Assembly: GCA_951640165.1 (NCBI GenBank)
Contig: OX621234.1
Coordinates: 2,299,001-2,363,000 of the forward strand
Source: Pseudoips prasinana
Taxonomy: Eukaryota > Arthropoda > Insecta > Lepidoptera > Nolidae
DNA: 64,000 nt
Reading direction: 5' to 3'
The translations under genes were made by a program, and so were the position numbers. Shown one piece after another: positions 30,076-39,775 of the stretch. The stretch's first letter is position 1. Each line of letters starts with the position of its first letter. The notes beneath the pieces were generated by a model. That model saw only the letters and a program-made list of their open reading frames with translations. It did no database searches and was not told the DNA's origin.

Positions 30076-31071
30076 ATTAGAACACGGTCAGGCAGATGTT
30101 TGCGCGGGCTAATCACAAACATTAAATTAATCACGAATGTTCCTTATTTTTTTCTACGTACTCATTTCTTTTCTACGTTTTCGCACACCCGCTCGCTTGT
30201 ATACGCGGAACTCATACAATCATTCCATCCCATTCAAACTTTAGGGTTTAAATTTAATGCTAACTCATACTTTTCTGTCTTATAGCAAAAGTAAGAAACA
30301 TTTGCTATACTATTTGTAGGTTGGTTTTCTTTATGATATTGCATACTGTACTGTTAGTTTTGCTTTTACGCATACCTAAAAAATATATCCAGGGTCACGG
30401 TACGCTACATAGATAGGTACTACTTCATCGGATTTCATTTTTCCATACAATTTATACTTTGTTACAAATTACTATGGGCCTGAATAATTCCCAGAGATGC
30501 CTAAGACTACTGTGGACCACATTAATGCGTGGTGCATTTATGTGGTCCACTGTAGTCTTCGGCATCTCTTAATATAAATAACTAATGCCTGAAGACTTTT
30601 TCCAGGATCCATATGCGATGTCAAACGCATTAAATCAATGTTAATAATCATGTTTCTAATTCTGTAACAACTTTCTTGACTTATGGTGTGCAACAAAATG
30701 CAGCAGTCGCAGTACTGGTAAAATTGTTAACTTTTTGCTTCCCTTATGAACGAAACCATAGATTTATAACAGCGCCATCTTTTGCAAGTAAAGCAAACCA
30801 GGAGAATCCATAAAACCGTTGGTTCTGTTTCACAATGTCCAGATAAAGTCCCGAATAAGCTACTTGCAACTTATCTATCGAATAAAGACATCGTTTGCGT
30901 TTCATAATCCATAAATTGTACTAACTGGCAAATAAACTGCAAAGTAAAGTATTGGCGAGATCAAGCTTCAGATAGCAAAGTTAACTGATAAGATATCTTA
31001 CAGATGTCATTCGATGCTTATTTCGGTGGTGTTTATTGTTAGACTTGTGTTTGTTGCGAATAATTTAATAA
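30076..31071. other. mostly unique sequence
   Basis: Contains the hairpin at 30493-30569. No open frame with a recognisable domain. Confidence 0.4.
30493..30569. repeat. hairpin with ~35-bp arms
   Basis: AGAGATGCCTAAGACTACTG... pairs with ...CACTGTAGTCTTCGGCATCTCT with about three mismatches around a 9-nt centre. Confidence 0.85.
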
Positions 31072-31197
31072 AATGGTAATATTTGATACTATTGAAGACG
31101 AAATTGATGAATTATTTGATCGTGTAACGGAACCGCGCATAAATCCGACACCGCTAAGAAAAACACCAGCGAAACACCGCAAATGCACTTGTTGATA
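31072..31197 (+). other. short acidic-to-basic open frame, 41 codons
   Basis: ATG at 31072 opens 'MVIFDTIEDEIDELFDRVTE' and then 'PRINPTPLRKTPAKHRKC', stopping at TGA. It sits next to a repeat shared with 50116-50350. It could be the truncated N-terminus of a DNA-transposon protein, but I cannot name the family. Confidence 0.3.
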
Positions 31198-31377
31198 TTA
31201 ACATTTGACGTTTATTTATTTGACTTTCGAACGTATAATTTCACGCAAAAAATATCAATTTATGTATGTATTTTTATTTGATAAAATAATAGGTAGAAGA
31301 TAAATTTAAAAATATTTATGCAAACCTGAAAATCCTAACCATAAAAAATGAGTAAAAAGATATTTTTAGGTGTGTTT

Positions 31378-31612
31378 ATCATAAGAAATGTATTTATAGG
31401 TTGTCTGTTACGTAAGACGGAACGACAAAATGCGACGTTGCCAAACCTACTAATCAGTAACTGCCGAATAGCTATCTGGCAAACATTAACCGGGAAGGTG
31501 ATGGTGAAACCCAATGTGTTTTATCCAGCACTTATATCTGTCAGTTTATTTATTTGTAAGTTAGCTATCCGCACTTTATCCGTACATTGTGAAACAGTAC
31601 TTGATAAATCAC
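31378..31612 (+). mobile_element. dispersed repeat R-31 (copy at 50116-50350)
   Basis: 'ATAAGAAATGTATTTATA', 'GTAAGACGGAACGACAAAAT', 'CCGGGAAGGTGATGGTGAAA' and 'CGTACATTGTGAAACAGTAC' recur in order at 50116-50350 with about 10% difference. The 89-codon frame over it (31348-31617) is not conserved in that copy, so it is not a gene. Confidence 0.8.
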
Positions 31613-31715
31613 GCTAAGGTATGTTAAGTTACGACTTGCTGTAAAGTAAATTAAAAAGATACCGTTGGGATGCCTATTTAATATTTGTATATTAAATAGA
31701 TGACTAACAGGCTTA

Positions 31716-32115
31716 TGTAAAGACGCCAGCACATCCAAATTTGACGGTCACCGCAGCCTAGTTGGTAGTGCTCCTGCCTACGAAGCTGGTGGTCCTGGGT
31801 TCGAATCCCGGTAAGTGCAAATATTTGTGTGATGAGCACGAATATTTGTTTCTGAGTCATGGATTTTTTCTATGTATTTAAGTATTTATCTATCTATATA
31901 AGTATGTATATCGTCGCCTGGTACCCATAGTACAAGCTTTGCTTAATTTGGGGCTAGGAGGATCTGTGTGAGATTGTCCATAAAAAAAAAAAAAAAAACT
32001 ACCGCAATCTGTCAAATTTCTTTTATAGATTTTCGACTTTATCACATAAGCATATGGTTCACTTACAATTGGGGCAATTTGAAAGATTAGGGTAGCTTGA
32101 TGGGCTGGCGTATAC
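31716..32115 (+). mobile_element. MITE-T copy split by SINE-B
   Basis: The left arm GTAAAGACGCCAGCACATCC and the right arm ...GGGCTGGCGTATAC flank a complete SINE-B. The MITE resumes as 'CGCAATCTGTCAAATTTC'. Confidence 0.85.
31743..31999 (+). mobile_element. SINE-B copy nested in MITE-T
   Basis: Head GACGGTCACCGCAGCCTAG, B box GGGTTCGAATCCC, tail block 'TTGCTTAATTTGGGGCTAGG', ending in an A-run (31983-31998). Confidence 0.88.
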
Positions 32116-32193
32116 GTGGGGCGAAGCGGTTAAGACAGTCGCCTCACCACTTCGTGTCCTGGGTTTGATTTCCCTACAGGGCAACTATTTTTC
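32113..32193 (+). mobile_element. SINE-C head fragment
   Basis: TACGTGGGGCGAAGCGGTTA and B-box-like GGGTTTGATTTCCC. The body is replaced by SINE-A. Confidence 0.65.
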
Positions 32194-32566
32194 GACGGGC
32201 TTGCTAGCGTGGTGGGCAAATGCTTGCTTTTCACGCCGGAGGTCGTGGGTTCGATTCCCACCCAGGACATGAACACGTCTGTTTGTCCTGAGTCTGGGTG
32301 TAATTATCTATATAGTAGGTATTTACAAAAAGTACCTACTATATGTAGTATATCAGTTATGTCATTTTATTTTTATTTTATTTTAAAATTTTATGCACAA
32401 CAATGTACGGAAGCGGACTTAATGCCAAAGGCATTCTTTGCCAGTCAACCTTGGGGTGATGCAGAGAAAACATGGTTTCCATAGGTTTCCATAGTACAAG
32501 CTCTGCTTAGTTTGGGATCAGATGGCCGTGTGTAAATAATGTCCCAGAATATTATTATTATTAATT
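32194..32566 (+). mobile_element. SINE-A copy with an extended interior
   Basis: Head GACGGGCTTGCTAGCGTGGT, B box GTCGTGGGTTCGATTCCC and the usual tail with (ATT)n, but about 120 bp of extra sequence (32340-32470) lies before the tail. The downstream flank 32567-32690 matches the flank of the SINE-A at 56374-56594. Confidence 0.82.
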
Positions 32567-32692
32567 ATTTGAAATTTAATTACGAACTAGCAAATTAAAA
32601 ATAGAATATATTGTATTAAATTTTGAAAAGTCTGGTTGTAACTTCACGTGATAAGGAAGTTTTTTTAATGCATAACTATATCGTGTTATATA

Positions 32693-34284
32693 CACACATC
32701 AACAAAGTCTAGGGATACGTTATTTTGAAATCAAACATGGCTTTATTGTTTAAAACCTATTTAGTTTCCTTAAAAAGTTTATTTACAGATTTAAACCTTG
32801 TCTATTCTTTATTCAAAATTTAAAAATTAAAATGAGAAACAAATGAAAACACGCAAAGCACAGCGCAATCTTGAGTTGTATCTAATTTCAAGAAGTTGCA
32901 TTAAAATTTTTTTTGCGTGTTAATTGAAGAAAACCTGATAAATTGTTTTATTTTCTTTTCTCAATTGGTTGTGTAAGCTTTTTAGCGTCATGCCACGCCA
33001 TCATTTGAGTCGAGATGAAATGTTACGGGCAGTTGGCATGTTACAAAACGGTGCTATTCAACGCGTCGTTGCTGAGTCTCTGGGCACAAGCCAAAATGTG
33101 GTATCCAGGCTGTGGTCACGTTATCGCGCTACTGGAGATGTGGCAGAACGGCACACAGGTAGATATCGTGTTACCACTCAGAGACAGGATCGATTTCTCC
33201 AAATGACCGCCAGAAGACTACCCAATATCACAGCGATGCAACTAGTGCAAAGGCTCCAGGAGGGTCAGCAGCTGCTGGTGAGCGACCAAACCGTGCGAAG
33301 GAGGCTGCATGAAGTTGGTCTTCATGCTCGCAGACCGCTACGAGTCCCAGCGCTGCGACGTGGCAATCGCGGTAGGCGACTTTTATGGGCTCAAGAACAT
33401 TTGACATGGAGTGATCAACAATGGTCATTGGTGCTGTTCACTGATGAGTCCCGCTATGGATTTCATCCAGATTCGAGACGAACACGCGTTTGGAGAACTC
33501 CAGGCAGGGTCAGCCGTCTCCGACATCCACAGGAGGTCCACTCTTACCAAGTCGGGACAATTATGGTGTGGGCAGGAATACGAATCGGCGGACGAACCCA
33601 ACTCATTTGGATTCAGGGCAGCATGACTGCCCATAGATACCGTGAGGAGGTAGTAGAACGTGTCATTGTCCCGCTCAGGGCCCTAACGGGGCAAGAATTT
33701 CAGCTCATGCATGACAATGCACCTTCCCATACAGCGCGGCTGGTGAGGGCCGCCCTTCGAGAACACGATGTTCAGGTATTAGATTGGCCTCCACAGTCGC
33801 CAGACTTAAACCCAATTGAACACGCCTGGGACATGTTACAGCGAAGAGCATTGAGGGATTTTCCGCCCAACTTGACAACAGAAGAACAACTTTTCGAACA
33901 TTTAAAAAGAACTTGGGACTGCATACCCCAGCAAGACATTGACACCTTAATTTTAAGTATGGAAAATCGTTGCCGCTGTGTGATTAATGTTAGAGGAGGA
34001 AATACCGATTACTGATTATCAGATTTGGTAAGATTTTTATTCATTTAATTCGATTGAATAATTTTATAAGAATAAAATGTTTTTGTTCACTCAGTAATTT
34101 TCTATGGCTTAATTAATTTAAGACTTTTATTAATTAGAAAAACAAAATCGCATCGTGTTGTTAATGTTTAAATATCGGCCATGAAATTATCTTTAATTCT
34201 TCCATTTACAGTCATAACAAAATGTTTATAGTTTTCTAGATAATCAATGAAATGTTCAATATCCCTAGATTGTGTTGATGTGTG
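32693..34284 (+). mobile_element. structurally complete Tc1-like transposon
   Basis: 1592 bp. Terminal inverted repeats are CACACATCAACAAAGTCTAG and, at the right end, the complement of CACACATCAACACAATCTAG. TA dinucleotides flank it at 32691-32692 and 34285-34286. It encloses one uninterrupted transposase gene. Confidence 0.93.
32969..34015 (+). CDS. Tc1-like DD34E transposase, intact
   Basis: 348 codons with no stop or frameshift. The first Met may not be the true start; a second at 32990 (MPRHHLSRDE) fits the Tc1 N-terminus better. Residues ~10-120 hold two helix-turn-helix-type regions ('QRVVAESLGTSQNVVSRLW' and 'VSDQTVRRRLHEVGLHARR') that would bind the inverted repeats. Between them, 'GRYR' replaces the common GRPR hook. 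The catalytic triad is D159 ('LFTDESR'), D249 ('MHDNAPSH') and E284 ('DLNPIEHAWD'), with exactly 34 residues between the last two. The enzyme would act in the nucleus, cutting and pasting at TA. Complete ends and an open frame suggest recent, possibly ongoing, competence. Confidence 0.95.
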   Translation: MCKLFSVMPRHHLSRDEMLRAVGMLQNGAIQRVVAESLGTSQNVVSRLWSRYRATGDVAERHTGRYRVTTQRQDRFLQMTARRLPNITAMQLVQRLQEGQQLLVSDQTVRRRLHEVGLHARRPLRVPALRRGNRGRRLLWAQEHLTWSDQQWSLVLFTDESRYGFHPDSRRTRVWRTPGRVSRLRHPQEVHSYQVGTIMVWAGIRIGGRTQLIWIQGSMTAHRYREEVVERVIVPLRALTGQEFQLMHDNAPSHTARLVRAALREHDVQVLDWPPQSPDLNPIEHAWDMLQRRALRDFPPNLTTEEQLFEHLKRTWDCIPQQDIDTLILSMENRCRCVINVRGGNTDY

Positions 34285-34286
34285 TA

Positions 34287-35020
34287 TATGTCCCGTAAAT
34301 ATCGTTTGAATTAGAAAAATGTCATGTTTATAAATATGCCGTCTTAATAACGTCTACATAATATCAATCTAAAGCCATCCCAATTACAGATAGGGCTTAT
34401 CGCGCTAATTTATTATAATAGGTTCAACCCCAACAAGATAGCACATCTGATTTATAGTTACCGTTGAGTTTCTTCGTTTGACTTACGTATATATATTTAA
34501 GTGTATGATTGATATATAATTATACGTGTACTCGCTGTGTCGGTGAGTGCTTACCGAATAAATATATAAATGGTTTGATTATTCACCCATCATACTACTA
34601 AACTCTTTGTTAAAGTATCGAGCAGCTGTTTTAAATTGATATATAAATATACCTATCTACATTTTAATTAAATTAAATTGAAGTTAGGTTACTCATAAAA
34701 CTGAACAGATCAACGAAAACCATTATTCTATAAATTAATCTGGTTGGTTGTTGGTTGTCATTCAGGTCTCGAGCCTAGTACGAACTCCAGCTCTCCCAAA
34801 AGTTTTTATTTATATGAGTAATTGTTCCTAACTAGAAGTATTATTATGATTTTAAACGCCTAATATACTGCAGTCAAAAACGAATACCTATACCCTATTA
34901 GGAATTAAAGTTGCCTTTAAGGGTTGCTGTTTTCATTTTAATTTAAAATTAAATCTGCTCGGTAAAAATTTCTTAATTATAACTTTTTTACACATTGACT
35001 ATAACAATCTACATTAATTA
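34287..35020. other. unique sequence, no gene called
   Basis: AT-rich with no significant open frame. Confidence 0.4.
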
Positions 35021-35157
35021 TAAAGTAATTATCTATATAAATATGTATTTACAAAAGAAAAGTAGTATATCAGTTATCAGGTTTCCATAGTACAAGCTCT
35101 GCTTAGTTTGGGATCGGATGGCCGTGTGTGAATAATGTCCCAGGATATTATTTTATT
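35021..35157 (+). mobile_element. SINE-A copy, 5'-truncated
   Basis: Only the tail is present ('CTCTGCTTAGTTTGGGATCG', 'GATGGCCGTGTGTGAATAAT'), ending in TTATT repeats. 5' truncation is typical of retrotransposed copies. Confidence 0.8.
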
Positions 35158-35211
35158 AAATAAACTCATGGCACTTCACCAACGAATGTATCGTCCCCGC
35201 CGGCCAAGAGT

Positions 35212-35277
35212 ACAAACGCGAAAACCGCCGTTACTACCAGCAAGAAAGCCGGTAGTAACGGCGCTTTTCGCGTTTGT
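35212..35277. repeat. hairpin, 27-bp arms, 12-nt loop
   Basis: ACAAACGCGAAAACCGCCGT... pairs with 35251-35277 with one mismatch. GC-rich relative to its surroundings. Confidence 0.9.
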
Positions 35278-35355
35278 CGCTCCTTTGTTTGCTCCGCGTT
35301 CTGCGTATTGACGTAGAGTGACAGTTGCAGAAAACATCCCTAAAAAGCTTTAATC

Positions 35356-35575
35356 TGCACGTGTGGCGCAGCGGTTAAGACAGTCACTTCGCCTCTTCGT
35401 ATCGTGGGTTCGACTCCCGCGTCGGTCAACTATTTGTGTTACCCATAAATAGTTGTCCGGAGTCTGGATGTAATTTGTGTCCGTCTATTATATGTTTGTA
35501 AAGTACCCCGCGACACAGGGATTAGATTCCCTAGTGTGGGCGTTGTCTTTTTAAAAAGAAAAAGGAAGGAAAAGA
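35356..35575 (+). mobile_element. SINE-C copy, full length
   Basis: Head TGCACGTGTGGCGCAGCGG, B box GGGTTCGACTCCC, then 'CCGGAGTCTGGATGTAATTT', 'GTACCCCGCGACACAGGG' and an A-rich end. Confidence 0.87.
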
Positions 35576-35613
35576 TCTCCTCATGAATTCTCACACTAAA
35601 CACCAACATTCGA

Positions 35614-35847
35614 GGTTCATACTCCATTGAGGGTGCCCTTATAGTTTTATTTGTTAGACGGCTCGAGCTGACGACGCGACGTGGCGACGCACTTCTATTG
35701 TCTGGTTAAGCCGTGAAAGCCTAAAAGTTAGGTTCATACTCCATTGAGGGTGCCCTTATAGTTTTATTTGTTAGACAGCTCGAGCTGACGACGCGACGTG
35801 GCGACGCACTTCTATTGTCTGGTTAAGCCGTGAAAGCCTAAAAGTTA
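35614..35847. repeat. 117-bp direct tandem duplication
   Basis: 35614-35730 and 35731-35847 are identical except for about one base (AGACGG versus AGACAG). The unit contains GACGACGCGACGTGGCGACG. Confidence 0.93.
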
Positions 35848-36150
35848 GATTGCATATAGACGTTGTCTTAAAGAAAGGGCTTCATCGACTTATGAAGCTG
35901 CAATATATATACCTAGCTAAAATATTTTTACTTCCCATGCAAAAAAAGCCGTTGTAATATTTATATAAATCAAATCATTTATTCCGTAAAAAAAATACAT
36001 TTATGTGGAATTGTCTTTTTTTAACCCTACCGTGCAGTGAATACAGTGGCAGCTATTGAGAAACACTGCTAGGAAACTTAGTAGGAATCCTTTTTTTTAA
36101 TAAAAGATACTTAAAATAAATTACTTTTTTATATGTGCTAAGAATTATTA

Positions 36151-36277
36151 AAGCCATATTACAAAATTTCTGATTATTTAAATGACAAAAGTGCTTGGGA
36201 TAGCGTTCTAGACTCAAAAGAACGCAATCCTAAGCACTTTGGTTACTTAAATAGTCAGAAATTTTGTAATATGGCTT
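36151..36277. mobile_element. hairpin MITE, ~58-bp arms
   Basis: AAGCCATATTACAAAATTTC... is mirrored by ...GAAATTTTGTAATATGGCTT. The inner arms contain AAAGTGCTTGGGAT and its near-complement. Related sequence is at 24678-24750. Confidence 0.82.
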
Positions 36278-36469
36278 CGTTCTTTTAAACTTATTCGTAG
36301 ATAATTCTCTAATATCATTTTAAACTTTTTATAGAATCTTACACATTGCCCCATAAAAGAGTTACTTATTTTGTGGAGACGGGATATTTCACCTTGTGCT
36401 CTTGATTCCCTCGCTAATGGTCAGGATTGTAATTTTAGAATCGTTCGCTTGCTCGGTTATTAAAATTGA

Positions 36470-36830
36470 GCATGCTGTTAAAAAGCAACTTTGCACTCTT
36501 GTATAACAAATTACTATTATCTATATCATCTTCGCCGCCATGAATTGTTGGCCGTGCCACGTTGCCGTACCGTAGCGAGCGCTAAGTCACCTATACCGCG
36601 CAGCCTCACAGCACTCAACGCTTTCCTGTGTGCCAATCCTGACCGTGATTTGTTTGCGGATGGATGGTCGGAAATATTGTTAGAATGTTTGCGTTTCTGT
36701 GAGAATGATTGTGTTTTAAAATCAATGTTTATGTTTTTTTCTTATTAATATATTAATTGATTATTGTACTAATTATCTTTAATTACTGTAATTGGTGTTC
36801 AACCGTTTTAATTAAAGTAAATAAATATCA
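36470..36830 (+). pseudogene. LINE reverse transcriptase C-terminus (CR1/L2-like)
   Basis: The frame 36491-36748 reads 'RRHELLAVPRCRTVASAKSP', 'IPRSLTALNAFLCANPDRDL' and 'FADGWSEILLECLRF'. The sequence 'SP(I)xRxLxxxNxF...DLF' is the closing segment of CR1/L2-type LINE proteins. An AT-rich 3' UTR follows, ending near AAATAAATATCAT. No polymerase remains. Confidence 0.72.
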
Positions 36831-37066
36831 TAGGTAAGCAGTCGCCGACACCGTAGTAAGGTGGAGATTGGCAAAAGTTTCTGTATTCCGATACGGTCTG
36901 AGAGGATGTGGCCGATAAATCAGACCATATACCTATCTAATACATCACTAGCGCATGCCGCGGAAACGCTCACAGTTATTTATTTTTTGTTTTGGTGAAA
37001 GTAACTGGCGGAGTTTAGCGCTTGAATTAGTCGGAGATAGTAATGGTGCGTGAAATACGTTGTAAA

Positions 37067-37216
37067 CTATCTGTGCCCCGCGGTTTTACCCGCGTTAAGC
37101 TTTATAAATTATAGCCTATATGTTAATCCAGGGTGTCAGCTAACTCCATACCAAATTTTATTAAAATCGCTCCACTCACACAGTCACCAACTTTCACCTT
37201 TATAATATTAATGTGA
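37067..37216 (-). mobile_element. Helitron family H4, short copy
   Basis: The 3' hairpin CCCCGCGGTTTTACCCGCG is present, but the terminal CTAG is mutated to CTAT. The 5' end on the minus strand is TCACATTAATATTATAAAGG. Confidence 0.8.
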
Positions 37217-37250
37217 TATTGTCTTAGTATTGTATCCTGCGCATGTATAA

Positions 37251-37494
37251 TATAATAATATCGAGGGATAATGTCACACAGATCCTCCTAACCCCAAACT
37301 AAGCAAAGCTTGTACTATGGGTACCAGGTGACGATATACATACTTATATAGATAGATAAATACTTAAATACATAGAAAACATCCATGACTCAGAAACAAA
37401 TATTCGTGCTCATCACACAAATATTTGCACTTATTCGAACCCAGGACCACCAGCTTCGTAGGCAGAAGCACTTCCAACTAGGCTACGGTGACGT
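37251..37494 (-). mobile_element. SINE-B copy
   Basis: Full length in minus orientation with (TAAT)-type tail, 'CTAAGCAAAGCTTGTACTAT' and the tRNA-like head. A small deletion lies in the B-box region (ACTTATTCGAACCC). Confidence 0.87.
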
Positions 37495-37799
37495 TAGAGC
37501 TCATCCTAGATTGGTAGCAAGTGATACCGTGTCAGTCACAAGCGACAAAAACAACGGCGGTTACTAACAAAGAGAATAGAACTGTACCCAAGCTTGTTTC
37601 CTACATGGTATTAACAGAAAAAAAAACATGACAAAGTTGTCAGGTTTCTAGTTTAATAGAAAAGAAACTCGAGACTTCTCATAACTTAAACGGAAGTTGT
37701 ACCCAACTTTGCTGTATGAGTTTGCAGTGAGTTTCCAGAGTATACCGTTCACTTTGATTTCTAGCTACCTACAATGCGTAAATATGAAAACAATAATAA

Positions 37800-37987
37800 T
37801 ATCCTGCGACATTATTCACACACTGCCATCTGATCCCAAACTAGGCAGAGCTTGTACTATGGAAACCAGATAACTGATATACTACATATACTACTTTTCT
37901 TGTGTAAATACATACTTATCTAGATAAATTACACCCAGACTCAGGAAAAACAGACATGTTCATGCACACAAATATCTGTCCTTGGTG
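37800..37987 (-). mobile_element. SINE-A copy, 5'-truncated
   Basis: Tail block 'CATCTGATCCCAAACTAGGC' to 'ATATCTGTCCTTGG'. The tRNA head is absent. Confidence 0.8.
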
Positions 37988-38020
37988 GTCATAATAATAG
38001 GTAACAGCTAGTAATTTTAC

Positions 38021-38240
38021 TGCACGTGTGGCGCAGCGGCTAAGTCAGTCGCCTCGCCGCTTCGTGTCGCGGGCTTGAGTCCCGCGCCGGACAATTATTA
38101 GTGTGGCCCATAAATAGTTGTTCTGACTCTGGATGTAATTTGTGTCCGTCTATTATATGTTTGTGAAGTACCCCGCGGCACAGGGATTAGATTCCCTAGT
38201 GCGGGCGTTGTCTTTTAATAAAAACAAAAGAAAAGAAATT
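38021..38240 (+). mobile_element. SINE-C copy, full length
   Basis: Head TGCACGTGTGGCGCAGCGG, B box GGGCTTGAGTCCC, 'GTACCCCGCGGCACAGGG', A-rich end. Confidence 0.87.
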
Positions 38241-38244
38241 AACG

Positions 38245-38375
38245 TGTCAGCCGAACCACGTCCACTGCTGGACAAAGGCCTCCCCAAAAGATTTTCACAG
38301 TGAAGTTGCATCCATCATTTGGAGGGATATGCTATAATCGCCACGCTTGGCAGACGGGTTGGCGATAGCAGCATG
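38245..38375 (-). mobile_element. internally deleted RTE derivative
   Basis: On the minus strand, 5'-leader sequence (CGCCAACCCGTCTGCCAAGC ... ATAGCATATCCCTCC) is joined to the RTE 3' end (GGGGAGGCCTTTGTCCAGCA ... TTCGGCTGACAC). Confidence 0.75.
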
Positions 38376-38376
38376 A

Positions 38377-38585
38377 TAGTCATAAATAATAAAATAAAAA
38401 AGGCTTTTATTCACGTAGACTTTAAAAAAGCGCTTGTAAATAGTCAGAACATGTTTCTAGTAATACAGTTAGTATTTCTAGTTACTTATTACAGATATTT
38501 AGGTACACGGAATGTTAAAACATGTATACAATTTATTTTATGATGGTAGTGGTATTTAGCTAGCTTGTATTAAGTTATTGTCAAT
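38377..38585 (-). mobile_element. LINE 3' UTR, family L3
   Basis: On the minus strand it ends 'AAGTCTACGTGAATAAAAGC' followed by a TTTTATTTTATT-rich end, as at 2783-2950. Confidence 0.7.
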
Positions 38586-38651
38586 ATAGTAAGTACACAG
38601 AGTGACGACTGCTACACCCCCATTTGATGGGAAATTAAATTAAAAATTAAG

Positions 38652-38853
38652 TTTGAGTTATACATTCAAATAGGTACCACTACCCAGTGGTACAGACGCC
38701 AGCACGTCCAGCTACCCCAATCTGTCAAATTTCTTTTATAGATTTTCAACTTTATCACCAACGTATAAGGTTCACTTTCGATTGGGGAATTTTGACAGAT
38801 TGGGCTAGCTTGATGTGCTGGCGTCTGTACCTATTTGAATGTATAACTTAAAT
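38652..38853. mobile_element. MITE-T inside a flanking inverted repeat
   Basis: The MITE itself is 38690-38830. Outside it, GAGTTATACATTCAAATAGG at the left is the complement of CTATTTGAATGTATAACTTA at the right, so the palindrome extends about 20 bp beyond the element. Confidence 0.85.
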
Positions 38854-39071
38854 TATTTTTTTTATTTTATTCTAACAAGTGCAAGTGTGCATTTGCGGTT
38901 TATTTCATAAAAGTCATACGATATGGTAACCACTTATCATTAAGCGCACAGTGTGATTGTACGCCGATGTTCCAGCAACAGAATAAATCTGATTTAAAAG
39001 TAATTACTTAAGACTTACAAGCGCTTTTTAACATTTAAATTGATGCCTCTATTTGTACGTATAAAGAATAA

Positions 39072-39202
39072 TCACACTAATATTATAAAGCTGTAAGTTT
39101 GTGAGTATGTATGTTTGTTACTTCTTCACATCTAAACGGCTGGAGCGATATTAATAAAATTGGTATGGAGTTAGCTGACACTCTGTATTAACACATAGGC
39201 TA
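39072..39202 (+). mobile_element. Helitron family H4, 5' part
   Basis: Starts TCACACTAATATTATAAAGC and is interrupted after 'AACACATAGGCTA' by another Helitron. Confidence 0.78.
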
Positions 39203-39455
39203 TCTATACTAATCATATAAAGAGGTAACGTTTGTGAGTTTGGAACGTTGTAAGGGGTATGTCTGGGTCTACTGAACCAATTTTCAAAATTACCTCACCA
39301 ATAGGAAGCTACGTTATTGGGGAGTGACACAGGTTATGATTCATAATCATAATTTTTATTTATCCTGAACTTTTTAACCCTAAGTATTACGCGGGACAAA
39401 CGGGCAGGGACAAAAATATATATAACGCGGAACGAAGTCCGCGGAGCACAGCTAG
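39203..39455 (+). mobile_element. Helitron family H5
   Basis: Starts TCTATACTAATCATATAAAG and ends with the hairpin GCGGAACGAAGTCCGCGG then AGCACAGCTAG. 253 bp. Confidence 0.86.
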
Positions 39456-39663
39456 TAGATTAATATAAAATATCTTGGGAGAACTATAACACTGTAAGTT
39501 GATCCCAAAGTAGGCAGACCCTCAACTAAACTCAAAGCATAGCCCTCTCCATTACGCTTCCCATACTTCATAGACAAATACTCCTAACTGAATGTTGTGA
39601 ATGCTGATGTTTTTGTAAGTGGTTTAACAAAATTACTACAGCTACAAATATTAATTAAAATTG

Positions 39664-39775
39664 ACAGTAATCGAGGCAAAAGACGTGTGCAAAGATCGTG
39701 ACAAATGGAAATCCGTTGTCTCTGCCTACCCCACTGGGAAACAGGCGTGAGTCTATGTATGTATGTATGTATTAA
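39664..39775 (+). mobile_element. RTE-like LINE 3' end (family of 62655-63421)
   Basis: 'CAGTAATCGAGGCAAAAG' to 'GGGAAACAGGCGTGAGTC' and (TATG)n match that LINE's C-terminus and tail. Confidence 0.85.

Noticed and set aside
31348..31617. 89-codon plus-strand gene
   Set aside because: It overlaps repeat R-31, and the frame is not maintained in the other copy at 50116-50350.
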